Counted from the first letter of the stretch, positions 1-9,733 are shown. The stretch is 64,000 nucleotides of DNA from Heliocidaris erythrogramma (GCA_025617745.1 CM046857.1:26444094-26508093); one strand, 5' to 3'. Translations and numbers: made by a program. The notes: generated by a model not told the origin, from the letters alone.

Positions 1-171
1 CTGCTATCATGTAAAAGTATGTGGAACAGGTGTCACATGCATATTCACCTGTTCTTCTTATTTTATACAATAGCAATGAAGGGATGTTCTTTTGTTACCA
101 GAACAATTGTGGAGGGTACAATGAGGAGCTGTATATTTTGTCCGCTTTCTTTGTCATCGTGTTCATAGTGT
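1..171. mobile_element. Palindromic element P, copy 1 (partial)
   Basis: A hairpin centre (GAACAGGTG near base 25, its complement CACCTGTTC near base 47) is followed by an arm of about 115 bases ending at TTCATAGTGT. The same sequence occurs as a nearly complete palindrome at 13976-14384 and 52801-53065. Here the left arm is cut by the window edge or truncated. Nothing in it looks coding. The family is unnamed to me; a non-autonomous foldback DNA element is the simplest reading. Confidence 0.65.
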
Positions 172-224
172 TTAACCCTACACCCGACTCTACATTCATA
201 CCTAACCCGAATCCAAACGTTAGC

Positions 225-530
225 GGTAGCGTCACTGCCTCACACATGGAATGTCGTGAGTTCGAATCCAAGATTAATATAATTTTTTGTACCGATGTGT
301 TGGCTCAATCAGTAGAGCGTCCGCCTCACAATCGGGAGGTCGTGGGTTCGAACCTCGTTCGCGTCACACCAAAAAGACCTTAAAAGATGGGACTTGCTGC
401 TACCTTGTTTAGCGTTCAACAATTGAAAGGATAGAGCAACGTCGATCTGGCGCTGCACAGTGGCTGCCGGGCCCACGATCAATTGGGCAAAAAGAATTTC
501 CGTTTCGGTTAATAAAATTTGGGGTGGATT
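225..530 (+). mobile_element. tRNA-derived SINE, two tRNA-like heads
   Basis: Two tRNA-like heads follow each other. The first (about 225-280) has a B-box-like GAGTTCGAATCC. The second (about 296-368) has an A-box-like GGCTCAATCAGTAGAGC and a B box GGTTCGAACCTC, ending in a CACACCA stretch. A non-tRNA body follows (about 370-530). This is the usual build of a SINE2-type retroposon. No clear tail or target-site duplication is visible, so the boundaries are approximate. Confidence 0.55.
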
Positions 531-567
531 ATTATTTGGAAACATTTTTTTTTTGTAAAGCAAAACG

Positions 568-943
568 ATGCCAGCACTAATCCGGATTTTGTTCGGAATA
601 GCCGGATTTGATCCAGAACCGAGATTAAACAGTTTCTACCAACGTCGCTTCCACCTCGATTTTCTTTCTTCCCCTCTCTCTATCTATCCAAACCTCTTTC
701 TCTATTCCTCTATTCTCCATCTCTCTCTTTGTTATCTATATATTTATCCGTATTCCTCTCTGTCTCTATATGTCTATCCCTTTTTTCTCCCGCTTTCTGT
801 TACGATCACTCTCCCTGACTATGTGTATCCCCTCCCAATCTCTCTCTCTTTCTCTCCCCTTATCTCCCCTTATCTCTCTTTCTCGCTCTCTTTCTCTCTC
901 CTTCTTTCTCTGTTATTTGTCTCTTTCTATCTCTACTAAACAG
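568..943 (+). repeat. Leader and polypyrimidine tract before exon A1
   Basis: First of five copies of a block made of a conserved leader (starts ATGCCAGC, contains GGATTTTGTTCGG and GATCCAGAACCGAGATTAA) and about 290 bases of TCTC-rich sequence running into the AG acceptor of an A-type exon. Other copies are at 3457, 5386, 12297 and 18546. Open frames through it are by-products of the low-complexity sequence. The tract may act as an extended polypyrimidine splice signal. Confidence 0.75.
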
Positions 944-1057
944 ACATCATTGAGTGTGTGAGCGCACCATGTCAGAATGGAGGAACATGTAACGATGGGA
1001 TCAACAGCTACTCATGTAACTGTGATGCTGGGTGGACTGGTCTTAATTGTGATGTTA
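944..1057 (+). CDS. EGF-like domain exon A1
   Basis: One complete EGF-like domain of 38 residues with six cysteines (positions 5, 10, 16, 25, 27, 36), beginning [10 protein letters not shown] once the split first codon is supplied. The acceptor is AACAG and the donor GTTA then GTAAGT; both ends are phase 1, so the exon is symmetrical. CVSAPC fits the O-glucose consensus C-x-S-x-P-C, CQNGGTC fits the O-fucose consensus, and [12 protein letters not shown] fits the Asx-hydroxylation pattern, as in Notch-type receptors. The second Asx of the calcium-binding motif is Ile, so calcium binding may be weak. The terminal A (other A exons mostly end in G) puts Asn at the junction with B1. The parent gene's start is not in this window. 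Confidence 0.9.
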
Positions 1058-1475
1058 GTAAGTGTCAAATCCTTTCCCATCAATAAATTAAAGTCATTCT
1101 TAAAGTCATTTCTACACAGATATATTGATGAGTCTGATAGTAATCAATTGATTCGTATACAGGTCTTCATTTTTAACACGAAAAGTCTTAATAAACATCA
1201 ACATACTAACAATGGCAGAATTGTAGAGGGACGAATCGTCTGTTTCCAACACTACTAAATCAGCACACGTGATTGTGATTTGTACATGTATTTAACCTAA
1301 GAGGTATAAGAATTGTAGTCTTTTGCAGGGAAAATGCAAAATATTCTTTATGGAGCACAAGTGCAAGTTTTCAGATTGAGCAGTAAGAGTCGTACCCACC
1401 ATATTGTATCATAAGAAACAATTCTCATTTGACCAAGTGATTATTTCTGTCATTTTTTTTCTTTATATTTTTTAG
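1058..1475 (+). other. Intron A1-B1
   Basis: Intron of 418 bases running from GTAAGT to TTTTAG. It is homologous along its length to the A4-B2 intron at 12797-13224, including the region of repeated AAAGTCATT. This shows that A and B exons were duplicated together with their intron. No element or gene is seen inside. Confidence 0.8.
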
Positions 1476-1592
1476 ATATCAATGAATGTGCAAGTTTCCC
1501 GTGTTTGAATAATGGTATCTGTATCAACGGGATAGACTTCTACGTGTGCTTCTGCACAGGCACAGGGTTCGAAGGACTGCGGTGTGAAATAA
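1476..1592 (+). CDS. EGF-like domain exon B1
   Basis: A 117-base phase 1-1 exon encoding a 39-residue EGF domain that begins [10 protein letters not shown] across the A1 junction. All six cysteines are present. N-I-N-E before the first cysteine with [12 protein letters not shown] later makes a full calcium-binding EGF signature. CASFPC fits the O-glucose consensus, but CLNNGIC has Ile where O-fucose needs Ser or Thr. The segment between cysteines 5 and 6 ([11 protein letters not shown]) differs from A and C exons. Acceptor TTTAG, donor GTATGC. Its closest relative is B2 at 13225. Confidence 0.9.
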
Positions 1593-1630
1593 GTATGCGA
1601 TCAATTCATTACATTATGCCGATTACACAC

Positions 1631-2264
1631 TAGCCTTTTGACAAAGCCTCGTGACTTGGCAATTTTCCTCGTAATGCTGTGCCTGAGATGAGACTAGCCG
1701 GCGACGAAAAGAATCAGCACGGCCCGGGTGAACGCGCGATCGAGCGACTTTAGTCTCGCGCATTCACCGGGCTGCTAAATTTGTTTTCCTGTACCTTTGG
1801 GGCTATCCAATATGAATATTCATGACTTTGGGTCTTAGAGATGAAAGTACGCATGCGCATGACCAGTAATACGGTTTATTCCGTCAAGACTAGTCGGCAT
1901 GAATATTCATGAAAACGAACTGTAGGGATATGATAAAACGAGTAAAGGCCATTGGGCAGCTGTTTTGTGTGGCGCAGTCGGATAATCTGGTGCGCTATTG
2001 ATGAAAGGACCGCAAGTTCGAATCTCGGCAGAGGAATATATTACGAAATTTTCTTTTGCTGATTTTAAAAATATGGTGAAACTGAGTAAGAAAATACAAG
2101 TCCGATACTATGTAGTCTCTTTCATGAATATTGAGATTGGATAGCCCCAAAGGTACAGGGGGGAAAAAATGCCACCGGGCTGGGCGGCTAGCCTTGTTAT
2201 GCAGCCACTACTAGCTTACTTGCCGAGAAAAATAGCCAAGTCACGAGGGCCTTGTCAAAAGGCT
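1631..2264. mobile_element. Non-autonomous DNA element, 10-base TSD
   Basis: Inverted termini of about 35 bases (left TAGCCTTTTGACAAAGCC, right ending TTGTCAAAAGGCT) are flanked by direct repeats GATTACACAC at 1621-1630 and 2265-2274. The paralogous intron near 13370 has a single uninterrupted GATTACACAC and acts as the empty site. A 10-base duplication suggests a Mutator-like element, though termini that are not long leave this open. A second element with its own inverted repeats is nested inside. No transposase is seen. Confidence 0.75.
1788..2159. mobile_element. Nested inverted-repeat element with tRNA-like core
   Basis: Inverted ends of about 38 bases (CCTGTACCTTTGGGGC at the left, its complement at 2143-2159) enclose a core with an A-box-like TGGCGCAGTCGG (about 1971) and a B-box-like GTTCGAATCTC (about 2015). 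The core therefore resembles a tRNA or tRNA-SINE head. It lies wholly inside the 1631-2264 element. Confidence 0.55.
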
Positions 2265-2274
2265 GATTACACAC

Positions 2275-3060
2275 ACAAGGTGTTATTTACCAGACGTAGG
2301 ATTACGTCAGTGACTGGCGCGGTCAGGCAAACGTGGCAAATGATGCAGCGTGCGCAACGAAAATTAACACGAGGCATCTTTTGATTGACCTAGCTTAGGA
2401 CTGCGTCAGTGCCTTTTCCGGACTTTGACGGGTCATGTGAGAGTGACATCGTCTATAAAGATATTGCAATATGACCAGGCCAATATTGTGTTGAATTACT
2501 GGTGTACGGGCTAATTGCCTTCACGTCACATGCTCCATTAGCGTACGTAATAACGCAATCTAAATCATGCCTCGTGTGCAACGGGCATTATCACTTTGTA
2601 ACAAACTTTCTTCAAGTGTTGAGGAATTACGTGTAATTATTATTTTGTAATCCTTTTGTGTGGTGGAATTTCAAAAATATGAATTAATGTCACTCCATGG
2701 AAGCCTTTTAGACGAATTCATGTAGATGTGCTGCAATATTTATTTGTACATTGCGCAATTAATTGTGACTAAAGCCTATAAGATATCAACATAAAACTGT
2801 TGACAGCCTGTCATACCATAATTCCCTGCGAGGAGAGTCTGAGATAAGCCAATCAAATTGCTTTGATGCCGCTCAAATAATATTCTACATTTATTTTTAT
2901 AAGAAAAAACAAAACAGGCTTCGTATGACCTGAAACCCACAAAGAACTTCTTCAGCACTGGAATGAATAAATTCACTTGTAACAGAGAAAGGCGACTACA
3001 TGGCAAAGAGAACCGATAGATCTCAAAACCAGACTCCATCAAAAAGCTCATGTACAATTT
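2275..3060 (+). other. Remnant of B-C intron
   Basis: Homologous to 13373-13508 plus 16983-17640, which flank the large insertion in the paralogous intron, so this is the uninterrupted version. It contains the empty site of that insertion (CTGCGTCAGTGCC near 2401). No coding capacity is seen. Confidence 0.7.
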
Positions 3061-3456
3061 GTAATTTTCCTTTCGACGAAAACGTCATGCTCATCCCATC
3101 CATGGTCAAGGTCATCCATGGTTAGGTATCGTGTGTCGTCCAGAAGTAAAGTTAGGAATTCGGTTAGTGTAGGATATTGCCCGCGGAGCAATTTGTCGCT
3201 TGAACATGCATCATAGAACCCCGAAGGATCAGCTTAAAATAAAAGTGGTTCTGATGCCGGATCTATCCTTCGAAACTAAAGTGGTATTAGGGAACTGATT
3301 TGGATTCTTCGACACATGCTCAGACAACAATAGCTAGGCTGTCAAATCCTAATCTTTTTAAAATACTTAATTAAAATACTAACTTTAACCCTGCACCCTA
3401 CTCTACATTCATACCTAACCCTAATCCAAACGTAAAGCCAAACAGCAACCCTAACG
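3061..3456 (+). other. Intron segment where exon C has been lost
   Basis: Around 3090-3125 sequence matching the upstream side of exon C3 (near 17640) is joined directly to sequence matching its downstream side (near 18250), so the C exon and its flanks are missing from this block. The remainder matches the intron before the other A exons and includes scattered CCTAACCC motifs (about 3385-3450). Those resemble telomeric repeats but are not in tandem. Confidence 0.6.
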
Positions 3457-3975
3457 ATGCCAGCTCTAATCCGGATTTTGTTCGGAATAGACGGATTTGA
3501 TCCAGAACCGAGATTAAACCGTTTCTACGAACGGCGATTCCACCTCGCTTTTCGTTTTTGTTATCTATTTATCTATCCGTATTCCTCTCTGTCTCTATAT
3601 GTCTATCCTTATTTTCTCCCGCTTTCTGTTACAATCACTCTCCCTGACTATTGGGGTGTTGCAAGAAAGTTGCGATTGATTGTAAGTTGCAACTGATCGG
3701 TACTGACCAATCAAAATCATTGTTGCAAGCGCATCTTTTTGAATGGGCAGAACCTGAACCATTCAGAATGGTTGTTCTAATTTGCTTTACAATTTGCAAT
3801 TGATTGCAACTTTCTTGCAACACCCCATATGTGTATCCCCTCCCAATCTCTCTCTCTCTCTCTCTCTCTCTTCCTTTTTCTCTCCCCTTATCTTCCGTTA
3901 TCATTCTCTCTTTCTCGCTCTCTATCTCTTTCTTTCTTTCTCTGTTATTTGTCTTTTTCTATCTCTACCAAACAG
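3457..3975 (+). repeat. Leader and polypyrimidine tract before exon A2
   Basis: Second copy of the leader and TC-rich block that precedes every A exon. It is interrupted at 3652-3827 by a small inverted-repeat element. The pyrimidine tract resumes at 3831 and reaches the acceptor AACAG at 3975. Confidence 0.75.
3652..3827. mobile_element. MITE with TGGGGTGTTGC ends, copy 1
   Basis: A 176-base element with inverted ends TGGGGTGTTGCAAGAAAG and its complement, flanked by TAT on both sides. Sibling leaders near 820 and 5640 lack it and provide the empty site. A second copy at 44328-44494 is flanked by TTA. A 3-base duplication is typical of PIF/Harbinger elements, but the assignment is tentative. 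Confidence 0.75.
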
Positions 3976-4089
3976 ACATCATTGAGTGTGTAAGCGCACC
4001 ATGTCAGAATGGAGGAACATGTAACGATGAGATCAATAACTACACATGTAACTGTGCTGCTGGGTGGACTGGTCTTAATTGTGATGTTG
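3976..4089 (+). CDS. EGF-like domain exon A2
   Basis: A 114-base phase 1-1 exon encoding a six-cysteine EGF domain ([31 protein letters not shown]). Acceptor CCAAACAG, donor TTG then GTAAGT. It differs from A1 and A3 by only a few substitutions, pointing to recent duplication. It carries O-glucose (CVSAPC), O-fucose (CQNGGTC) and Asx-hydroxylation patterns. It is followed by exon C1 rather than a B exon because this block has lost its B exon. Confidence 0.9.
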
Positions 4090-4508
4090 GTAAGTGTCAA
4101 ATCCTTTCCCATCATTAGTAAAACAATTAAAGTCATTCTTAAAGTCATTTCTACACAGATATATTGATGAGTCTGTTAGTAATCGATTGATTCATATACA
4201 AGTCTTCATTCAGCACGAAAAGTCTTACATCAACATACAAATTTTCCCATCCATGGTCAAAACAGCTAGCACTTGTAGTTTAGAAGATTGATGAAACAAC
4301 TAGGTTTTAAATATATATTCATACAAACATATAAAATTCGAGTAACTTTGCAAAGTGAAGATTAGGAAAATAGGTAACGTGATTAAGTTTGATTAAATGA
4401 TAAAGTATTTCCAGTCATTGTAATAGACAAGAGACTATCGCCTAGCAAAAGAATATGTAAATTGTAAGGCATTCACAATTGACCATTTTTCGTATTATTT
4501 TTATCAAG
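4090..4508 (+). other. Intron A2-C1 with B-deletion junction
   Basis: The first half matches the A-B intron (1058-1300) and the second half, from about 4242, matches the end of the B-C intron (17640-17890). The join near 4230-4245 marks removal of a B exon with its flanks. The same join occurs near 11290-11310 before C2. It also contains the perfect empty site of the LINE insertion (near 4132). Confidence 0.75.
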
Positions 4509-4625
4509 TTATTGATGACTGTGCTCCAACCAACCCGTGTATGAATGGAGGTACATGTAATGACAAAATCAATGCTTATACGTGTGATTGTATGCCTGGC
4601 TTCTCCGGAGACGACTGTCAGATAA
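4509..4625 (+). CDS. EGF-like domain exon C1
   Basis: A 117-base phase 1-1 exon: [38 protein letters not shown]. Six cysteines, with two residues more between cysteines 1 and 2 than... the loop CAPTNPC having five residues against four in A exons. CMNGGTC fits O-fucose, but CAPTNPC lacks the O-glucose Ser. The acceptor is ATCAAG and the donor GTAAGT after ATAA. The split first codon is Val instead of the Asp seen in C3. C2 and C3 are its sister copies. Confidence 0.9.
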
Positions 4626-5385
4626 GTAAGTGTTTGGTGTAGCTAGTTTCTTTCTTACATTGTTCGAAGTTCAAAGTTCACTTATCTACTCTCACCGTGG
4701 AAAATACAAATTTACATTGTTAAAATACACATACACAACGTCTATGAAGGAAAAACGCACACTGTGATATGCCACGTAACGAATGTAAAGAAGCGGGTCA
4801 TTGATCAGACATGTACTCCGTGTTTTGCTTCATCAAAGATATAGGGTCTGGGTTGGGATTCCAATTTATGTTTAGGTTAGCTTTAAGATTAGCGTTAGGG
4901 CTAGGTATAGTGTGTGGTCCAGAAGTAAAGTTAGGAATTCGGTGAGTGTAGGATATTGCCCGCGGAGCAATTTGTTGCTTGAACACGCATCGACATAGAA
5001 TCCCGAAGAATCAGCTGAAAATAAAAGTGGTTCTGATGCAGGATCTATCCCTCGAAACTAAAGTGGTATTAGGGAACTGATTTGGATTCTTCGACACATG
5101 CTCAGACAACAATAGCTAGGCTGTCAAATCCTCCTCATTTTTTTTAAATACTTAATTAAAATATACAAACAGACGATTGGTACTACAACACTTAAAGATA
5201 ACATTTAACAAATTCATAGTGACGAAGCTTTTCGACCTGCACTCATCGGGTCACAACGTAGGAATGAGAGAATACAAGAAAATACAAAAGTATTAGTAAT
5301 TAAAATACTAAATTTAACTCTGCACCCGACTCTACATTCATACCTAACCCTAATTCAAACGTAAAGCCAAACAGCAACCCTAACG
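4626..5385 (+). other. Intron C1-A3, first part
   Basis: Homologous to the introns after C2 (11687-12296) and C3 (18008-18545). It contains the shared segment with GATATTGCCCGCGGAGC near 4951 and CCTAACCC-rich sequence near 5340. The only foreign piece recognised is the insertion at 5164-5296. Confidence 0.65.
5164..5296 (-). mobile_element. Fragment of foldback retroposon-like element F
   Basis: A 133-base insertion flanked by direct repeats TAATTAAAATA (5153-5163 and 5297-5307). Sibling introns near 3370 and 12210 lack it. It matches one arm of the foldback element at 6013-6432, including GACGATTGGTACTAC at its outer end and CGACCTGCACTCATCGG. Truncation at one end with an 11-base duplication suggests a retroposition-like origin. 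Confidence 0.6.
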
Positions 5386-5758
5386 ATGCCAGCCCTAATC
5401 CGGATTTTGTTCGGAATAGACGGATTTGATCCAGAACCGAGATTAACCGTTTCTACGAACGTCCAAACCACCTCGATTTTCTTTCTTCCCCTCTCTCTAC
5501 CTATCCAAACATCTTTTTCTATTCCTCTATTCTCCATCTCTCTCTTTGTTATCTATTTATCTATCCCTCTTCCTCTCTGTCTCGATATGTCTATCCTTTT
5601 TTTCTCCCGCTTTCTGTTACAATCACTCTCCCTGACTATGGGTATCCCCTCCCAATCTCTCTCTCTTTCTCCCCTTATATCCCCTTATTTCTCTTTCTCG
5701 CTCTCTATCTCTTTATTTCTTTCTCTGTTATTTGTCTCTTTCTATCTCTACCAAACAG
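5386..5758 (+). repeat. Leader and polypyrimidine tract before exon A3
   Basis: Third copy of the leader plus TC-rich block, uninterrupted. It joins the exon at CCAAACAG. One open frame spans the leader, tract and exon, but this runs across the splice acceptor and is not a protein. Confidence 0.75.
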
Positions 5759-5872
5759 ACATCATTGAGTGTGTAAGCGCACCATGTCAGAATGGAGGAA
5801 CATGTAACGATGAGATCAATAGCTACACATGTAACTGTGATGCTGGGTGGACTGGTCTTAATTGTGATGTTG
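5759..5872 (+). CDS. EGF-like domain exon A3
   Basis: A 114-base phase 1-1 exon encoding [22 protein letters not shown] and DAGWTGLNC, with six cysteines. Acceptor CAAACAG, donor TTG then GTAAGT. It is almost identical to A1 and A2. It has O-glucose, O-fucose and Asx-hydroxylation consensus motifs. The following intron has been expanded by the 5.3-kb LINE insertion, and the next exon in order is C2. Confidence 0.9.
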
Positions 5873-6012
5873 GTAAGTGTCAAATCCTTTCCCATCATTA
5901 ATAAAATAATTAAAGTCATTCTTAGATAGATAGAGGGCGCACTCGTGGTGTCAAGACACCATTTTAGCATCCTCTGTTCAATTTGTTCGAAATCCTTCGA
6001 AATCCTAGATTA

Positions 6013-6432
6013 CATTTAACAAATTCATAGTGACGAAGCTTTTCGACCTGCACTCATCGGGTCACAACGCAGGAATGAGAGAATATACAAGAAAATACAA
6101 AAGTCAAGGAAGGGTGTGTATAGCGACCCGGGTAGGATCCGGGCACGCTAGAATAATCGAAGCGCTTGTACAAACTCTCTTAGAAGCGTTGTTCATTCAG
6201 TCGAGAGATCCGCTATTGTGCCGACAAAAAGAGTTTGTACAAGCGCTTCGATTATTCTAGCGTGCCCGGATCCTACCCGGGTCGCTATACACACCCTTCC
6301 TTGACTTTTGTATTTTCTTGTATTTTCTCTCATTCCTGCGTTGTGACCCGATGAGTGCAGGTCGAACAGCTTCGTCACTATGAATTTGTTAAATGTTATC
6401 TTTAAGTTTTGTAGTACCAATCGTCTGTTTGT
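6013..6432. mobile_element. Foldback element F, nested in LINE
   Basis: A snapback of about 420 bases. Two arms of about 165-175 bases (6013-6178 and 6229-6400) are near-perfect complements around a loop of about 50 bases. Only the right side carries the outer terminus CCAATCGTCTGTTTGT. It is flanked by direct repeats AAATCCTAGATTA (6000-6012 and 6433-6445). Unequal ends plus a 13-base duplication fit target-primed reverse transcription better than cut-and-paste. A Penelope-like origin is possible but unproven. Confidence 0.65.
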
Positions 6433-6582
6433 AAATCCTAGATTATAGAAGTTTATCTATCTTTGAAATAGCAAGAAGATCTTTATTAAACGTTGGTGGA
6501 CCTTTTGTACTAAGTTTTCTGACAGGACATCTCTTGCTTAGTGAGTAAACTTTGATAACTATTTTCTGTGTGTATATCATGT

Positions 6583-7118
6583 ATGCCGAGAAGGTGACAC
6601 CACTCCCGGAGCTTTCTTGCCGAAAGGACCCAAACCAGTGTTCCTACGTTCAAGTGATGTTCGAAATGTAGATAGGAAATCTCTTACAGGAGAGGAGCTG
6701 TACAAGAGTATTCTAAAGGTTATACAACCTGAAGACATCGCTGGTATTCAAGAAATTCGGCACCTGTGGAGAATCTGAGTTCACACTAGGATAGAGTCCT
6801 TCTTATTGCAAACGGTCTTGAATTGCGTGATACGTATGTGCCTATTCATGACGTCAACCCTTTCACGAAGCTCAGGGATGAACATCTTACAAGGGTAGTC
6901 GTCAAAGAGATCCCTTTGTCACTCAGCGATGACGTCATTAGAGGAGAAATCCTAGCACGGAAACATGATATCAAAGGGGAGATCTATCGGCAGAAGTTAC
7001 GCGTAAATGGTCAGTTGACCAGCTGTTTGAATGGGGACAGAATCCTCTACATTATTCCACCAACCCACCCCCTACCAAGGAAGATTACCTTTGGCAATCT
7101 TGATGATAAGATGATAAT
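6583..7118 (+). pseudogene. LINE ORF1 remnant
   Basis: Frames with KSLTGEELYKSIL, then TRVVVKEIPLSLSDDV, GEIYRQKLRVNGQL and LNGDRILYI resemble the nucleic-acid-binding ORF1 product of Tx1-like LINEs. At least one stop and frameshift (near 6778) interrupt it. The downstream end fuses at about 7118 to the middle of the endonuclease, so an internal deletion has removed the rest of ORF1 and the start of ORF2. The call rests on position and pattern. Confidence 0.5.
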
Positions 7119-7901
7119 TCGTAATGAATGGAAAGGTTGTGTTTATTCAACCATGGAACAAATCATTCCAAAGGAGTTGCAATTTTGATAAAAAATAATC
7201 TATGTAATGAAGAGATGAGTAGCCGTAACAAAGAAGAAAATAAAAGTGCAACTTTCATTATTTTGAATTCGCATTCAAAGAATGGTGGAAGAATCGTAGC
7301 TTTACGTTTTCAGTACCAAAATAACATATATTTTTGTTTGAATGTCTTTGCACCAACAAAAATTGCTGAGAAAAAAGAATTCTATAAACTCTTAAACAAT
7401 TGGTTAAACAAAGTTATAAAGACAAATGATATTTTAATATTCAGTGGTAACTGGAATAGCGTACAAAACCGAATGAAAGACACCTGGGGCATGTCTCATG
7501 CATATGTTTTAAAGAAAGAATTTAAACGATTACAGCAAAAGCATAAATTAATCGACATCTGGAGAAAATTTTACCCTGATAAGAAACAATTTACATGGAG
7601 ACAAATGACGCTGGGCATTTTCTCTAGACTAGATTACTGGTTAATTTCAAGAGATGCTAAATGTTTAATATATTCTACAGACATAAGACCAGCGTTGAAA
7701 TGTGACCATAACGATATTTCTTTAAAACTAAAAGCTTCCGAAAAGAAAAGAGGAAAGGGATACTGGAAAATAAATAATTCTCTTTTAAATGATGTTACAT
7801 ATATAAATGCGATTAGGAAAGTAATACGGAGTATGAATTATGAATTTTCATATTTAGATCAGCAAATGAAATGGGAAATGTGTAAAATTAAGATAAAATA
7901 A
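7119..7901 (+). pseudogene. LINE ORF2 endonuclease domain
   Basis: Apurinic-endonuclease-type domain of a non-LTR retrotransposon. Visible motifs in order are HGTNHSKGVAILI, FSGNWNSV (canonical elements have G-D-F-N here), SRLDYWLIS and CDHNDISL. The metal-binding N-terminal part is missing, and Asp to Asn in the GDFN motif would impair catalysis. The frame ends with a stop after KMCKIKIK-like sequence while family similarity continues in the next frame. It is part of the 5925-11186 LINE. Confidence 0.8.
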
Positions 7902-7907
7902 TTTAGT

Positions 7908-9402
7908 ATGAAATATGTAAAACAAACGTACATGAATAAGAAAAAATATATCAATAAACTTGAAAAGGACTATAAGGATACACGTGAAACGATAGATGCT
8001 ACGTTCTGTCCAAATAATGTTGAAAAAATGCAAAAATTAAGAAAGGAAGTTGATGTTTGGTATAAATATAAATGTGAAGGTGCATTTATTAGATCACGGG
8101 AAAGCTTGAGCATGGGGAGAAATCTTCTAAATATTTTTTACAGCTTGAAAAAAAAGAGGCAAAAGAAAAGAAATTGATTACATTGAAGTCAAAGGTAAAA
8201 TTGTTCAAGATAATAGAAAATTACTTTCAAAGATACACGAATTTTACTCAAACCTTTACAAAAAGAAGAAAAAAATACTGATCATGATGATTATTTTGAA
8301 GGTTTAGTGCTTCTTACTCTAACAGAAGAGCAGGCTAATGAATGTGAAGGTGACCTTACAGAAAAAGAATTTGGGAACCCCTTTTATCCATGAATGTTAA
8401 TAAGTCACCTGGAAGCGATGGCTTGGCGCTGAATTCTATAGGCACTTTTGGAACGATGTAAAAGAAATGTTAATTGGCAGTCTTAATAAAGGTTATGAAA
8501 GAGGTACGTTGTCATTAACCCTAAGGCAAGCCATTCTCACGTTGTTGTACAAAAAAGGTAATAAATCTTGTTTGGACAATTGGCGTTCCATATCATTGCT
8601 TAATATAGATTACAAAATCGCTGCTCGTGCTTTATCTATTCGACTTAAACGTATAATTCATTATATTATATCTGATGACCAAACTTGATTTATGAAACAT
8701 AGGGCATCTACAGAAAATATTCGACTGGTGCAAGATGTCATTGATTATTGTACTGTTAAGAATCAATAAGGAATTATAATGTTTTTGGATTTCCGTAAAG
8801 CGTTTGATAATGTCACTCATACCTTTTTGTACAAAACTTTGCGGAAAATGAATTTTAATGAATCGTTTGTCCGTTGGATTAATACCTTATATCAAAATGC
8901 CAATGGGAGAGTATTAAATTACGGATGGTTGTCAAAAAAGTTTGATATTAAACGTGGTGTACGTCAGGGCTGCCCTTTATCTGCACTTTTATTTATAATA
9001 GTTGGAGAGGTCTTGACTGAAAAAATAAAACAAAACAAAAGCATTACCGGTATACACATACCACTTGGGAAAAAAGATGAACAAAATACCAAAGAGATAA
9101 AAATTGCTCAGTATGCAGATGACACTATTATATTTGTAGACTCTGCCTTCTCAATGAAAAATGTAATGTCTGATGTCAATGAGTTTGGCAAAAAAGCAGG
9201 GCCTTTAGTGAACTGGAATAAATCAAACATAATGAAATTAATGGATACAATCGAATTAGATGATGTAAATGTAACCGATCAACCGGTAAAGTGTTTAGGA
9301 GTGTATGTGGGTAAAAATCATGTTGAGGTAGAGAGACTAAACTGGAAAGGAAGGATAGAGAAAGTAAAGAATATTTTGAACTTATGGAAAATGCGTAATT
9401 GA
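7908..9402 (+). pseudogene. LINE ORF2 reverse transcriptase domain
   Basis: After a basic linker (7908-8177), reverse transcriptase motifs follow in broken frames: NKSPGSDGL near 8400, NWRSISLLNIDYKI, FMKHRASTENIRL, MFLDFRKAFDNV, RGVRQGCPLSALLF and AQYADDTIIFVD, the active site, near 9110-9140. GIHIPLG and WNKSNIMKL belong to the Tx1/L1 pattern. Stops near 8688 and 8769 and frameshifts near 8180-8390 inactivate it. It would copy the element RNA by target-primed reverse transcription. Confidence 0.88.
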
Positions 9403-9733
9403 CATATTTTGGAAGAGTTACAGTATTGAAAATTTTAATTGCATCGCAATTTGTTTATATTGCTACGGCAGTTAGAGTTCCCAAGTACATTATTAAAGAG
9501 TTGAATAAGCAAATGTATTCTTTATTTATGGCATTCAAGAAAAGACAAAGTAAAAAGAAATGTATGTATAAATAAAGTGCTAAATAGGGGACTAGAAATG
9601 GTTGATATTGAATCAAAATTTAATTCGTTACGATTATCATGGAAATTTTAAAATTTCTTAGTGATAGTATAAAGGAGCTTGGAAATCTCTTTTTTCTTAC
9701 TGGACCAGTAAGTAAGGTGGATTCCCTTTATTT

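Noticed and set aside
296-368. Functional tRNA gene
   Set aside because: A and B boxes are present but the acceptor stem does not pair and it continues into a SINE body.
568-943. Open frames starting [10 protein letters not shown], repeated at 3457, 5386 and 12297
   Set aside because: They run through intron leader and TC-rich sequence and, in some copies, across the splice acceptor into the EGF exon. Repetition comes from block duplication, not protein conservation.
3385-3450. Interstitial telomeric repeats (CCTAACCC motifs, also near 180, 5340, 12250, 18510)
   Set aside because: Motifs are irregularly spaced and not tandem; they are part of the duplicated intron block.
6340-6400. Active hammerhead ribozyme in foldback element F
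   Set aside because: The core would read CCGATGA where CTGATGA is required, and the third stem is mismatched in both copies; kept only as a hint of ancestry.
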